The position numbers and the translations under genes are program-made. The notes beneath the pieces are model-generated. The model saw nothing but the letters and a program-made list of their open reading frames with translations. It was not told the origin of the DNA and made no database searches. From Pseudomonas viridiflava (GTDB taxonomy: Bacteria; Pseudomonadota; Gammaproteobacteria; Pseudomonadales; Pseudomonadaceae), in contig NZ_UUPU01000067.1 of NCBI RefSeq assembly GCF_900591205.1, positions 248,001 through 312,000 on the forward strand: a DNA stretch of 64,000 nucleotides. Reading direction: 5' to 3'. Numbering within the stretch: position 1 is the stretch's first letter; every line of letters starts with the position of its first letter. Positions 8,406-18,912 of the stretch are shown here, one piece after another.

Positions 8406-8890
8406 AGCGCTTGTTCCCTGCCCCGTGGTTATCCCTGGCGTTGTGGGTGCTGTGGCTGGTGCTGAACCTGTCGGTGAGCCCCGGCAACCTGTTGCTGGGC
8501 GCGCTGCTGGGCGTTCTCGCGCCGCTGCTGATGGCGCCGCTGCGCCCGCTGCCGATACGCATCCGCCGACCTGGCGTGATCATCCGCCTGTTTTTCGTGG
8601 TAGGCCGCGATGTGATCATCTCCAACCTGCACGTGGCCTGGGGGGTGATCACCTGCGGCTCACAGCCACCGCGCTCACGCTTTATCAAAATCCCGTTGGA
8701 CCTGCACGACGCGAATGGCCTGGCCGTACTGTCGATGATCACCAGCGTGACGCCCGGCACCATCTGGTCGGAACTGGCGCTGGACCGCAGCATCCTGCTC
8801 TTGCACGTGTTCGACCTGGAAGATGAAGCGGCGTTTATCGAGCACTTCAAATCCACCTACGAGCGGCCCCTGATGGAGATCTTCGAATGA
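8402..8890 (+). CDS. mrpE: Mrp antiporter subunit E
   Basis: 162 residues with two or three N-terminal membrane helices and a soluble C-terminal domain. The segment GLAVLSMITSVTPGTIW near residue 100 is the MnhE signature. It has no counterpart in respiratory complex I and is needed for assembly of the Mrp complex. The gene begins inside the mrpD stop (ATGA overlap) and ends inside the mrpF start. Confidence 0.93.
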   Translation: MKRLFPAPWLSLALWVLWLVLNLSVSPGNLLLGALLGVLAPLLMAPLRPLPIRIRRPGVIIRLFFVVGRDVIISNLHVAWGVITCGSQPPRSRFIKIPLDLHDANGLAVLSMITSVTPGTIWSELALDRSILLLHVFDLEDEAAFIEHFKSTYERPLMEIFE

Positions 8891-9165
8891 GCGCCCTGCT
8901 CTCCAATGCGATCCTGTTCAGCCTGTTCCTGTTCTCCCTGGCCATGGTGCTGACCCTGGTGCGCCTGTTCAAAGGCCCGTCGGCCCAGGACCGGGTCCTG
9001 GCGCTGGACTATCTGTACATCCTGGCGATGCTGATGATGCTGGTGCTGGGCATCCGTTATGCCAGTGACACCTACTTTGAAGCGGCGTTATTGATTGCGC
9101 TGTTCGGCTTCGTCGGGTCGTTCGCCCTGGCGAAATTCCTGCTGCGTGGCGAGGTGATTGAATGA
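8887..9165 (+). CDS. mrpF: Mrp antiporter subunit F
   Basis: 92 residues with three membrane helices. The conserved VRLFKGPSAQDRVLALD near residue 25 is the MnhF signature, and the aspartate in QDR is conserved in the family. It is a small membrane subunit of the Mrp complex, overlapping its neighbours by four bases on each side. Confidence 0.93.
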   Translation: MSALLSNAILFSLFLFSLAMVLTLVRLFKGPSAQDRVLALDYLYILAMLMMLVLGIRYASDTYFEAALLIALFGFVGSFALAKFLLRGEVIE

Positions 9166-9509
9166 TGCCGTTATGGGTGGAAGTGATCGTGGCGGTGCTG
9201 CTGGTGCTCAGCAGTCTGTTTGCGTTGATTGGCGCGATCGGTTTGTTGCGCATGAAAGACTTCTTCCAGCGCATGCACCCGCCCGCACTCGCCTCGACGC
9301 TGGGCGCCTGGTGTGTGGCGCTCGCGTCGATCATCTACTTTTCGGTGCTCAAGTCCGCCCCGGTATTGCACGGGTGGTTGATCCCGATTCTGTTGTCGAT
9401 CACGGTGCCGGTGACGACGTTGTTGTTGGCGCGTACGGCGTTGTTTCGTAAGCGCATGGCCGGTGATGATGTGCCGGCCGAGGTCAGCAGCCGCCGAGCT
9501 GAAACGTAA
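9162..9509 (+). CDS. mrpG: Mrp antiporter subunit G
   Basis: 115 residues with three membrane helices. GAIGLLRMKDFFQRMHPPA near residue 23 is the MnhG/YufB signature. It is the last gene of the six-gene operon. It ends only five bases before the stop of the convergent 1275-aa gene, and no hairpin terminator is visible between them, so the two transcripts may overlap at their 3' ends. Confidence 0.93.
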   Translation: MMPLWVEVIVAVLLVLSSLFALIGAIGLLRMKDFFQRMHPPALASTLGAWCVALASIIYFSVLKSAPVLHGWLIPILLSITVPVTTLLLARTALFRKRMAGDDVPAEVSSRRAET

Positions 9510-9514
9510 TCGAG

Positions 9515-12500
9515 TCAACCTGACGACGGCGCTCCTCCATTGGCACGAACAAAGCTTTGAAGGGGTGATCCGATTGGCGTGCCAGTAGCGGGATCAATCG
9601 CGTACCACTCGCCGTCCTCCCTGATGGCTTGCACCTGTAGCTGACCAACCGTGCCAGGCACGGAAGGAGTACCTGTCGCAGTGGCCTTTTTGATCATCTC
9701 CGAGACAGAGGGAGAAGCGCCTTTGGCAAAGCGCATCTTTTCGTAAACAACAGCCGGCACATAAATCCCCATCCCCACCTTTGTTCGTTGGCCTTGGTGT
9801 GTATGCATCAAATACTTGGCGAAATTGCCGGGCTGGCGCGCTAAATCAACAAAACCCTCTGCCGGGTTCAACATCCCGCGAAGCAATGCTGGACCTTCCC
9901 TCAGAATAGAGGCACGAAATGCCTGCCTGTTAAGGCGTGATGCAAACTTGACGGCCTTCCATGCCTTATGTGCCGCTGGCAGCCCTCCTGTACCGATAAA
10001 CGACGCCGCATCAATAGCCAGGTTCTTCAAGCCGTCTCTGACGCTGCCTTCATAGATATCGACCAGAGGCCCGATAAACGAAATCATCGACACCATCGCC
10101 CGACCGTTTTCCTTGCTCATCAGGCGATTAACATAGCCTGAGATCGTGTCTTCGCTAGGCAACACTGTGTTTGCGTAATCAATAAGCTCCTGGCGATGCC
10201 CACTGTAGTTGCCGATGTAGTTACCCTTGAGTATCGCGTTGATAACCGACTGGGTCTTGGCGGAGCCAAAGGTGTCAGGCACCCAATCATTGGCGTTGTC
10301 ACCCTGCCCCTTGATTGAAGATCCCGGCAGTGTAGGGCCCATTTTTGAAATGATGACTTTCGACGAAACACCGGGACGGGGGGCATCACCGGTAAGATAG
10401 GCATTAATATCAAACGGCTGTTCAGTACCTCGCAGGTAGCGATGCAACTGTGAAGGTTTCCTGGTGAAATACTCACGCTCTTCTTGAATAACCCCATCGA
10501 GTTTTAATTTTTCCCCCGCCAGGTCTGCCGTACGGTCGATGATCATGCCGGATGCCGGGAAAAACTCCTGATAACGCGTTTTGCCCTGGTACTGGCTACG
10601 TAACAGCACCCCATGCCAACCACGATTTTTGGCGACCTTATTCCCCTTGGCCGCATCATGCGGCTGCGTCTCACCGGTCTCCTGCCTTAGCCTGAGGGGT
10701 TCGACATCCCCCCACTCCAAAGCCCGACGGTCTTCAATCGGCAAGAGCTCGAGGCTCATTGCCATAAGGCCAGGCATCGCGGTCTTGATCGCGGCCAGAT
10801 AAGTATCAACCGCACCCGCGACTTGATCGGCAATTTTTGGGAGTGAGCTTATTCGCATATCAAATTCAGCTTGCGTGATACGGGGATGGCTAAAACTGAA
10901 CTTCCCCTCATGCAAATCGCCCGTCGCATAGGCCTCTATCAACGTGGGCTGGGTCGGGTTGCTACCGAAGCCTATCCGGCCGAGCTTGGTCGCAGGCTTT
11001 TTGAGCGTGAGGGAAGTGAGTTCACTCTCCGTCAACTCGGGGAATTTTTCTTTGAGTACCTTGATTGCCAGGCTGGTGCGGGTGGGTGGTGCCGTGCCGA
11101 GGGTCTCAAGAGTTTTCTCGACCTGCGCTGAACGCTGCGCTATTGCGTCAGACGCCGCCTGGTAGTCCTCAGCAGTATATTTTCCGTCACTGCGCTGGGG
11201 CACTGTACCCGTCATGACCCCGACCTGAAGCACCACTCTGGCACCCAGCGCCATGGTCAGGACTTGTTGTTGCGACTGTAGGCCGTCCAAGGTAGTCAAT
11301 GCTCCAAGCTCCTGGAGATTCATACCGCGACTCGCTCCAGCACCGCCCCACACCTCAGCCAATCCCGTGCCCAGGCTGAGGGTCATCCACGCCGGGCTGC
11401 CTATGCGTATTGTGTCAGGCGACTGGCGTAACGGCGCAGGCACGCTTGAAGGGAGTTGATCCGGTTTCACCAGAAATTCCGGGGCCGCATGTGCCAGAAA
11501 CAGGTGGGCTACCAGCGGCGCAGCGCGCACGCTCACGCCTTTGTTGTCTATAAGATGCTTCTCGAAGTCCTTGCGCACCGCCCCTATCTCACGCCCCATA
11601 TTGGCTGGCGCGTAGAACTGATAACCCGCCGCAGTACCCGGCGTGGAGGGCACTGCGGGGTCGACGCTGAGCATAATGGTGGAGGTCACCAGGCTTTGCA
11701 GCTCTGCGGCATCAATTTCTTCGCGGCCCTGCCCCTTGTACCAGTCCAATTCCTGGGCGAGCTCACGCCCCCAATCCTGCGCCTCGGGGGTTTTAAGTAG
11801 TTGGTCCCATAGCTGGTCAGCCTTGGCCGCCGCTTCCTGCGGGGCCACCTGCGTGACAATCCGGCGTCCCAAAACATGGCCAATCGTATTGGCGCCGTAC
11901 TTCTGATCCGTCGCCAGGCTCGCCAGCTTGCTCTTGTCACTTGCCGACAAGGTTCCCGGGGCCCACTCCTGAGGCAGCAACGCCGCGTAATTACCGCCAG
12001 TTGCCGGCGGTGCGAAGTAGGTTCGCAGCCAATTGGCCGCCGCGCGGGCCTGGGCTGGCGTGTCGATGCACCCCAGGTTCATAGACTGGGCGACTTGCCG
12101 CAGATCATGGCGTTCGTCTGAATACAGCGCATTGCCCAAATCCACACTCAACGCGACTGCCGCAGCCAATTCGTCTTTCAGCGGCTGGCTCCAGCCGTTA
12201 CTGAAAGGGACGTCCAGCCACCGATTGGAGGCCGGTTGCAACACTTGCAGCAGACCCTCGCTGATGCGTACCGGCTGGTCCGGCAGCGCCTCCCCCAAAT
12301 CCTCCAGAGCCCAACGCATCTCAAGGCGAGAGACAAGCTGATTCAAGCGCCTGCGAGCCTCATCATCGTTCTTCAACGGGTTGCTTCGGGAGACCTCAAA
12401 CTCGATATTCGAGAATGCTAACGGCGAATTATCAGCAACCCCGTCGGCCGCACGTTGCAAGGCATCTGCCAGATTTCCCCGGTCATCCAGTTCATTGATA

Positions 12501-13342
12501 CCGCGCTTGGACCATTCAAGCTTGAGTTCACGTTCACGCAACTCCTCGGTAGACAGCGCAGGCCAACCTGCCTTCAGGTTAGTCACCAGCGCACTCGCTT
12601 GCTCGTCGGTATACGGCGGGCGCACGCCATAGAAGTGACTGGCCACGTTGCGAGAAACTTCCTGGCTGTTCAGCGCAACATACGGCACACCATGGTGCCC
12701 GAGGTCCAATGCCTCAAGCGCACGCATCACTCGCCGCGACACTTGCCACCAGCCGGAGGTGTCTTGCAGGGTGTAGGTCTGATGAGAGACCACGCCGTTA
12801 CGCGTGACGAAACCCGATACGCTGTTGTTGCCAATGGTGACCGAGTCCAGTGAAAAGCCCTTACCTCTCAGCCAGACCAGTACCTCGGGCTGGTTGACCA
12901 CATGCTTGTAGATCTCGAACGGCTGCGAAATAAGCGACCGGGCAGGCACGCTTACCGATGAGTCAGCCACATCGCCCATTTTCGTGATCAGTTGTGCCTG
13001 CAGGGTCTTATCTGCGTCAGCGGAATGCGAGGTCGGCCCGCCCAGACTTCCCAGCGTGTTGCGTGCAGAGTTTGTGGGCGCATCCGCTAACTCACGTCTC
13101 TTGCGCGGCACCGAACCCTCTTCGTGATCGTCCCGAGCAAGAGCACGCAGGGCTAAATCCCAGGGCTGCCCAAATAATGTCGGGCCGCTTGGCGCCGTTG
13201 CCGGCAACTGCTTCTGATCTTCCGCATACCGGGGCACGCCTTGGCCGGCAGGCTCGGGAGCTGGGATGGAGGGAGGAGAAACAACTGGCGGGTGATCTGC
13301 GGCGAATGAATACCCGCTGGAGTTGGCACTGGAGATTGGCAT
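9515..13342 (-). CDS. very large orphan protein, effector- or toxin-like, function unknown
   Basis: 1275 residues in one uninterrupted frame. I recognise no catalytic domain. The first 60 residues are rich in Ser, Pro and Ala with no signal peptide, followed by a basic patch PRKRRE at about 79-84 that resembles a nuclear localisation signal. The long middle is helical and soluble. Near residues 1083-1120 there is a hydrophobic helix-turn-helix (MISFIGPLVDIYEG, then LAIDAASFIGTGG), and close to the end a G-E-W-Y-A-I-D-P-A-T-G segment. Hydrophobic pair plus WY-DP repeat is the layout I associate with large Pseudomonas toxins of the dermonecrotic-toxin-like and plant-effector type, but this is inference. 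Hand-counted lines give about 47-65% G+C against 65-70% in the mrp operon. No hrp box, secretion gene, chaperone or immunity gene is adjacent. The start has an AAGGG ribosome site. Confidence 0.8.
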   Translation of the reverse strand: MPISSANSSGYSFAADHPPVVSPPSIPAPEPAGQGVPRYAEDQKQLPATAPSGPTLFGQPWDLALRALARDDHEEGSVPRKRRELADAPTNSARNTLGSLGGPTSHSADADKTLQAQLITKMGDVADSSVSVPARSLISQPFEIYKHVVNQPEVLVWLRGKGFSLDSVTIGNNSVSGFVTRNGVVSHQTYTLQDTSGWWQVSRRVMRALEALDLGHHGVPYVALNSQEVSRNVASHFYGVRPPYTDEQASALVTNLKAGWPALSTEELRERELKLEWSKRGINELDDRGNLADALQRAADGVADNSPLAFSNIEFEVSRSNPLKNDDEARRRLNQLVSRLEMRWALEDLGEALPDQPVRISEGLLQVLQPASNRWLDVPFSNGWSQPLKDELAAAVALSVDLGNALYSDERHDLRQVAQSMNLGCIDTPAQARAAANWLRTYFAPPATGGNYAALLPQEWAPGTLSASDKSKLASLATDQKYGANTIGHVLGRRIVTQVAPQEAAAKADQLWDQLLKTPEAQDWGRELAQELDWYKGQGREEIDAAELQSLVTSTIMLSVDPAVPSTPGTAAGYQFYAPANMGREIGAVRKDFEKHLIDNKGVSVRAAPLVAHLFLAHAAPEFLVKPDQLPSSVPAPLRQSPDTIRIGSPAWMTLSLGTGLAEVWGGAGASRGMNLQELGALTTLDGLQSQQQVLTMALGARVVLQVGVMTGTVPQRSDGKYTAEDYQAASDAIAQRSAQVEKTLETLGTAPPTRTSLAIKVLKEKFPELTESELTSLTLKKPATKLGRIGFGSNPTQPTLIEAYATGDLHEGKFSFSHPRITQAEFDMRISSLPKIADQVAGAVDTYLAAIKTAMPGLMAMSLELLPIEDRRALEWGDVEPLRLRQETGETQPHDAAKGNKVAKNRGWHGVLLRSQYQGKTRYQEFFPASGMIIDRTADLAGEKLKLDGVIQEEREYFTRKPSQLHRYLRGTEQPFDINAYLTGDAPRPGVSSKVIISKMGPTLPGSSIKGQGDNANDWVPDTFGSAKTQSVINAILKGNYIGNYSGHRQELIDYANTVLPSEDTISGYVNRLMSKENGRAMVSMISFIGPLVDIYEGSVRDGLKNLAIDAASFIGTGGLPAAHKAWKAVKFASRLNRQAFRASILREGPALLRGMLNPAEGFVDLARQPGNFAKYLMHTHQGQRTKVGMGIYVPAVVYEKMRFAKGASPSVSEMIKKATATGTPSVPGTVGQLQVQAIREDGEWYAIDPATGTPIGSPLQSFVRANGGAPSSG

Positions 13343-13473
13343 ATTTAGCCCTTGCGACAGAGACCTATGAAAGTGTCCTCATCCTAAGAACTGCTGCCAT
13401 CACGCTAGGGAAAAAGCCCCCTGCCTCCTATAAGAAAACTCCGAACATGCCGATGGAAAATCCAGGATGATCA

Positions 13474-13932
13474 TCAACCAAAAGATCGAATGTGCGCCGC
13501 CAATGCCGCCAACTCGGCGTCATCCGCCCGCACATGATCGTGGGACGAGATGTAGCCCTCATAGGTATCAAAGAACTTGTCCACCCGAGAGCTGATGGGC
13601 TTGAACGCACTGTCCTGCCCCGTCCCATGCATGGGAAACAACTTCGCATGCAGATGATCCACCCCATACCCTTCCAGCATCATCCCGGTGCGCGCCACAT
13701 CGGGAAACGCGCGGTCAATCTGTAGCGCGGTTTTCTTCGCTGCAACGGCAAGCCCGGCCAACACCTCATCCGACTGCGCAAACGCGTAGCTGCCGTAATG
13801 CTGCTTGGGGATTACCACGCTGAACCCCGGGGTGTTGGGGAAGATCGACAGGAACGCCATATGCTGGTCGTCCTCCCAGAGGATGTGCGCTGGGGAAGTC
13901 TTTCGAACAATGCTGCAGAAAATACAATCCAT
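13474..13932 (-). CDS. HIT-family nucleotide-binding protein
   Basis: 152 residues. A C-x-x-C pair at residues 3-6 fits the zinc site seen in many HIT proteins. The histidine-triad motif reads D-H-L-H-A-K-L-F near residue 95, so the nucleophilic middle histidine is present but the third triad histidine is a lysine. Family members hydrolyse nucleoside phosphoramidates or dinucleoside polyphosphates; with this motif the activity may differ. It lies 33 bases downstream of the signal peptidase gene on the same strand and may be cotranscribed. Confidence 0.8.
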   Translation of the reverse strand: MDCIFCSIVRKTSPAHILWEDDQHMAFLSIFPNTPGFSVVIPKQHYGSYAFAQSDEVLAGLAVAAKKTALQIDRAFPDVARTGMMLEGYGVDHLHAKLFPMHGTGQDSAFKPISSRVDKFFDTYEGYISSHDHVRADDAELAALAAHIRSFG

Positions 13933-13965
13933 TTGAGTCTCCGCCAGTGGGTGTGATGAGTACTG

Positions 13966-14634
13966 TTACAAGATCGGCGCGCCAAACCTGTTCAAGCGCG
14001 GCATCCAGTGATCGAGGATCTCTGCCGATGCCAACACACGATGCGCATGCCCGATCAACAGCCGACGTGGCACAAAGCCGATATACCTGGAGTCGTCACT
14101 GTTGTCGCGGTTGTCTCCCAGCATGAAATAACTGTCGGCAGGCACGACCACCGGACCAAAATTTCGCAATGCCCGAACAGTCGGCATGAACTGAATCGTG
14201 CGTTGGCTGTTGCCCGCACGCTCAGCCAATTTGATACCCGGCACCGTTTGGCCCGGCACGATCGGCTCGCTGATGTCTTGCGCATCACTATAGGTGGCGG
14301 GCGTGCCGTTGACCCACAGCACCTCATCTTTCATTTCCAGGGTATCGCCTGGAACCCCCACGATGCGCTTTATCAGGCGCATGCCATCCTTGGGCGACGA
14401 GAAGGTCACCACATCACCGCGTTTAGGGTTATTAATCCGGGCAAGGGAAATATCTGTGAGAGGCAGCTTGAGGTCATACGCCACGCGGTTGACCAGCACC
14501 ACATCGCCCTCCAGCAACGTCGGGCGCATCGACCCCGACGGGATGGGGTTCCAGTCGGCCAGGGAGGTACGAAACACACCGAAGCACAGCCAGAAAAGAA
14601 TGACGTAACGGTATCGGCTCAACCAGCTTCGCAT
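13966..14634 (-). CDS. lepB: signal peptidase I (S26 family), short paralogue
   Basis: 222 residues from the ATG at 14634; a GTG at 14646 would add four residues. One N-terminal membrane helix (YVILFWLCFGVF) anchors it in the inner membrane. The catalytic serine is in PSGSMRPTLLEGD near residue 35, the catalytic lysine in GMRLIKRIVGVPGD near 90, and the GDNRDNSDDSR box near 180 is intact. It removes signal peptides from exported proteins. It is shorter than the roughly 284-residue main LepB and lies away from rnc-era, so it is probably a second, accessory enzyme. Confidence 0.85.
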   Translation of the reverse strand: MRSWLSRYRYVILFWLCFGVFRTSLADWNPIPSGSMRPTLLEGDVVLVNRVAYDLKLPLTDISLARINNPKRGDVVTFSSPKDGMRLIKRIVGVPGDTLEMKDEVLWVNGTPATYSDAQDISEPIVPGQTVPGIKLAERAGNSQRTIQFMPTVRALRNFGPVVVPADSYFMLGDNRDNSDDSRYIGFVPRRLLIGHAHRVLASAEILDHWMPRLNRFGAPIL

Positions 14635-14870
14635 ACAGCCTCGCACTATAAAAAGGGGCGTCGACAGCCGCCAGGATGCCCAACGTTACATTTGGCAATA
14701 GTCGCTTATTGCACAGGAAGATTAAATTAACATTAGCGTTACCGACGTTCGGGCTCGTTGGGGTTGCTGCACATTCAGCGACTGGGTTTCGCAGAAATGA
14801 ACCTCAACGAAAACCCAACTCAGAGCCAACTCTGAGAACGAAGAATGTGTAAAACCAACCCGGTAAACCT
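14635..14870. other. intergenic stretch upstream of the signal peptidase gene
   Basis: No coding sequence is convincing here. An inverted repeat, CAATA-GTCGCT-TATTG, lies at 14696-14711, and the 14710-14740 segment is AT-rich and may hold the promoter for the leftward signal peptidase-HIT transcript. A REP pair follows from 14871. Confidence 0.4.
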
Positions 14871-14952
14871 GTGGGAGCTGGCTTGCCTGCGACAGCATCG
14901 CCTGGGTATAGCTGATGCACCGGGGTGCCTGCATCGCAGGCAAGCCAGCGCC
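14871..14952. repeat. REP pair (GTGGGAGCTGGCTTGCC class)
   Basis: The left arm GTGGGAGCTGGCTTGCCTGC at 14871-14890 faces an imperfect reverse complement at 14930-14952, separated by about 37 bases. This is the standard BIME arrangement of fluorescens-group REP elements and lies between the signal peptidase gene and the 3' end of cysS. Confidence 0.8.
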
Positions 14953-14992
14953 TGCAATGGATCGAGTGAACCGCTAAAACGCTGTAAAAAAA

Positions 14993-15020
14993 ACGCCCCG
15001 AACCAGTCGGGGCGTTTTTA
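14993..15020. terminator. bidirectional intrinsic terminator of cysS
   Basis: ACGCCCCG at 14993-15000 pairs with CGGGGCGT at 15008-15015 across a seven-base loop, followed by T5 on the plus strand and preceded by A8, which becomes T8 on the minus strand. It lies 16 bases past the cysS stop. Confidence 0.9.
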
Positions 15021-15035
15021 TTCAGCGATTACCAA

Positions 15036-16424
<1,389 letters not shown>

Positions 16425-16444
16425 GACGAATCCTTAAGACTTGA

Positions 16445-18145
16445 TCACTGGCCCCACGAATCGCGCAAGGTCACGGTACGGTTGAATACCGGAGCACCAG
16501 GTTTCGAGTCCTTGATATCCGCGCAGAAGTAACCTTCGCGCTCGAACTGGAAACGGTCTTCCGGCTGTGCGTCGCCTAGCGATGGCTCGGCACGACAACC
16601 AGTGAGTACTTGCAGGGAGTCAGGGTTGATGTTGTCCAGGAAGCTGGCGCTGTCCTCGGCCTTTTCAGGGTTCGGCGAGCGGAACAGGCGATCGTACAAG
16701 CGCACTTCGCACTCGATGCTGGCAGCGGCCGGCACCCAGTGGATCACGCCCTTGACCTTGCGGCCTTCAGGGTTCTTGCCCAGGGTGTCCGGGTCGTAGG
16801 AGCAACGCAGTTCGACGATGTTGCCATCGGCGTCCTTGATGGCTTCGTCGGCGCGGATCACGTAGCTGCCGCGCAGGCGCACTTCGCCATTCGGTTCCAG
16901 GCGCTTGTAGCCCTTCGGCGGCTCTTCCATGAAGTCATCGCGGTCGATGTAGATTTCACGGGCGAACGGCAGCTTGCGCACGCCGAGTTCTTCTTTCTGC
17001 GGATGACGCGGCAACTCGAGGTTGTCGACCTTGTCTTGCGGGTAGTTGGTGATCACGACCTTCAACGGGCGCAGCACGCACATGGCGCGCGGAGCGTTCG
17101 CGTCGAGGTCCTGACGGATGCTGAACTCGAGCATACCGTAGTCGACCACGCCGTCGGAGCGGTTGGTGCCGACCATCTCGCAGAAATTGCGGATCGACGC
17201 CGGGGTGTAGCCGCGACGGCGGAAACCCGACAGGGTCGACATGCGCGGGTCGTCCCAGCCATGCACGTGCTTTTCATCGACCAGTTGCTTGAGCTTGCGC
17301 TTGCTGGTGATGGTGTAGTTCAGGTTCAGGCGGCTGAACTCGTACTGACGCGGGTGAGCCGGTACGGGCAGGCTGTCGAGGAACCATTCGTACAGCGGGC
17401 GATGGCTTTCGAACTCCAGGGTGCAGATGGAGTGGGTGATGCCTTCGATGGCGTCCGACTGACCGTGGGTGAAGTCGTAGTTGGGGTAGATGCACCACTT
17501 GTCGCCGGTCTGGTGGTGATGGGCATGGCGGATGCGATACATGATCGGGTCGCGCAGGTTCATGTTCGGCGAGGCCATGTCGATCTTGGCGCGCAGTACG
17601 CGGGCACCGTCCGGGAACTCACCGGCGCGCATGCGGGCGAACCAGTCCAGGTTCTCTTCTACCGAACGGTCGCGGAACGGGCTGTTCTTGCCCGGTTCGG
17701 TCAGGGTGCCACGGTATTCCTTGGCTTGCTCAGGGGTCAGGTCGTCGACGTAGGCTTTGCCAGCCTTGATCAGCTCGACAGCCCAGTCGAACAGTTGGTC
17801 GAAATACTTGGAGGCATAGCGCACTTCACCGGACCACTCGAAGCCCAGCCACTTGATGTCGCTTTCGATAGCGTCGATGTATTCCTGGTCTTCCTTGGCC
17901 GGGTTGGTGTCGTCGAAACGCAGGTGCGTGACGCCACCGAACTCCTGGGCCAGGCCGAAGTTCACACAGATCGACTTGGCGTGACCGATGTGCAGGTAGC
18001 CGTTGGGCTCTGGCGGGAAGCGGGTGACGATCTGCGTGTGCTTGCCCGAATCCAGGTCCGCCTGGATGATCGGGCGCAGGAAATTGACCGGAACAGCAGG
18101 TCCGGCCTTGGAATTCGAGGTAGGGTCGACAGTGGGCTTGCTCAT
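16445..18145 (-). CDS. glnS: glutaminyl-tRNA synthetase
   Basis: 566 residues. The class I signature PPEPNGYLHIGHAKS lies near residue 45, and the KMSKS equivalent is the TSKRKLKQL segment near 285. Two beta-barrel anticodon-binding domains follow, with WVPAAASIECEVRLYDRLF near 465. It charges tRNA-Gln directly, as in other gammaproteobacteria. The gene is divergent from ppiB across a 263-base gap, and is followed by cysS. The start at 18145 is supported by the match of the N-terminus to the family. Confidence 0.97.
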   Translation of the reverse strand: MSKPTVDPTSNSKAGPAVPVNFLRPIIQADLDSGKHTQIVTRFPPEPNGYLHIGHAKSICVNFGLAQEFGGVTHLRFDDTNPAKEDQEYIDAIESDIKWLGFEWSGEVRYASKYFDQLFDWAVELIKAGKAYVDDLTPEQAKEYRGTLTEPGKNSPFRDRSVEENLDWFARMRAGEFPDGARVLRAKIDMASPNMNLRDPIMYRIRHAHHHQTGDKWCIYPNYDFTHGQSDAIEGITHSICTLEFESHRPLYEWFLDSLPVPAHPRQYEFSRLNLNYTITSKRKLKQLVDEKHVHGWDDPRMSTLSGFRRRGYTPASIRNFCEMVGTNRSDGVVDYGMLEFSIRQDLDANAPRAMCVLRPLKVVITNYPQDKVDNLELPRHPQKEELGVRKLPFAREIYIDRDDFMEEPPKGYKRLEPNGEVRLRGSYVIRADEAIKDADGNIVELRCSYDPDTLGKNPEGRKVKGVIHWVPAAASIECEVRLYDRLFRSPNPEKAEDSASFLDNINPDSLQVLTGCRAEPSLGDAQPEDRFQFEREGYFCADIKDSKPGAPVFNRTVTLRDSWGQ

Positions 18146-18408
18146 AGGATCCTTGAACAGACGAAGTGCTTGGCCAGAAGTGGGGCCGATAAAACAAAGG
18201 GCTTATGATAGCCGAAGCGGTCAAGGCACTGACAGAGCGCGACCAAAAACTGCGGCTTTAATTGCTGCTTTTATGACAGGCGCGGTAAAAAACCACCTCG
18301 AAATTCCTGCAAGGCACGCTAAACTGCGCGCCTTGGCCGCAATTTCGCCATACCGGTCGTGGTGCCCTGGCACCCAAACCCACGAATTCCCTGAAAAGAG
18401 TAGTGAAC

Positions 18409-18912
18409 ATGACTCAAGTCAAACTGACCACCAACCACGGTGACATCGTCATCGAGCTGAACGCCGAGAAAGCCCCGATCACCGTCGCCAACTTCATCGA
18501 GTACGTGAATGCCGGCCACTACGAAAACACTGTTTTCCACCGTGTGATCGGTAACTTCATGGTCCAGGGCGGCGGTTTCGAGCCTGGCATGAAAGAAAAG
18601 AAAGACAAGCGCCCAAGCATCCAGAACGAAGCGGACAACGGCCTTTCCAACGACAAGTACACCGTCGCCATGGCCCGTACCATGGAGCCGCATTCGGCCT
18701 CCGCGCAGTTCTTCATCAACGTCGCCGACAACGCCTTCCTGAACCACAGCGGCAAGAACGTGCAGGGCTGGGGCTACGCGGTATTCGGTAAAGTCACCGA
18801 AGGCACCGACGTTGTCGACAAGATCAAAGCCGTGCCGACCACCTCCAAGGCCGGTCACCAGGACGTACCCGCAGAAGACGTGATCGTCGAGAAAGCCGAG
18901 ATCGTTGGGTGA
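18409..18912 (+). CDS. ppiB: peptidyl-prolyl cis-trans isomerase B (cyclophilin)
   Basis: 167 residues from the ATG at 18409, with an AAGAG ribosome site. Cyclophilin motifs are complete: TVFHRVIGNFMVQGG near residue 45, then SASAQFFINVADN near 95. There is no signal peptide, so this is the cytoplasmic PpiB type. It catalyses proline isomerisation during folding. Its stop codon overlaps the GTG start of lpxH, so the two are translationally coupled. Confidence 0.95.
   Translation: MTQVKLTTNHGDIVIELNAEKAPITVANFIEYVNAGHYENTVFHRVIGNFMVQGGGFEPGMKEKKDKRPSIQNEADNGLSNDKYTVAMARTMEPHSASAQFFINVADNAFLNHSGKNVQGWGYAVFGKVTEGTDVVDKIKAVPTTSKAGHQDVPAEDVIVEKAEIVG

Noticed and set aside
13343..13473. hrp box (type III regulon promoter) upstream of the 1275-aa gene
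   Set aside because: No GGAACC-N15/16-CCAC pattern was found on the minus strand before the start codon, so type III regulation is not supported from sequence.
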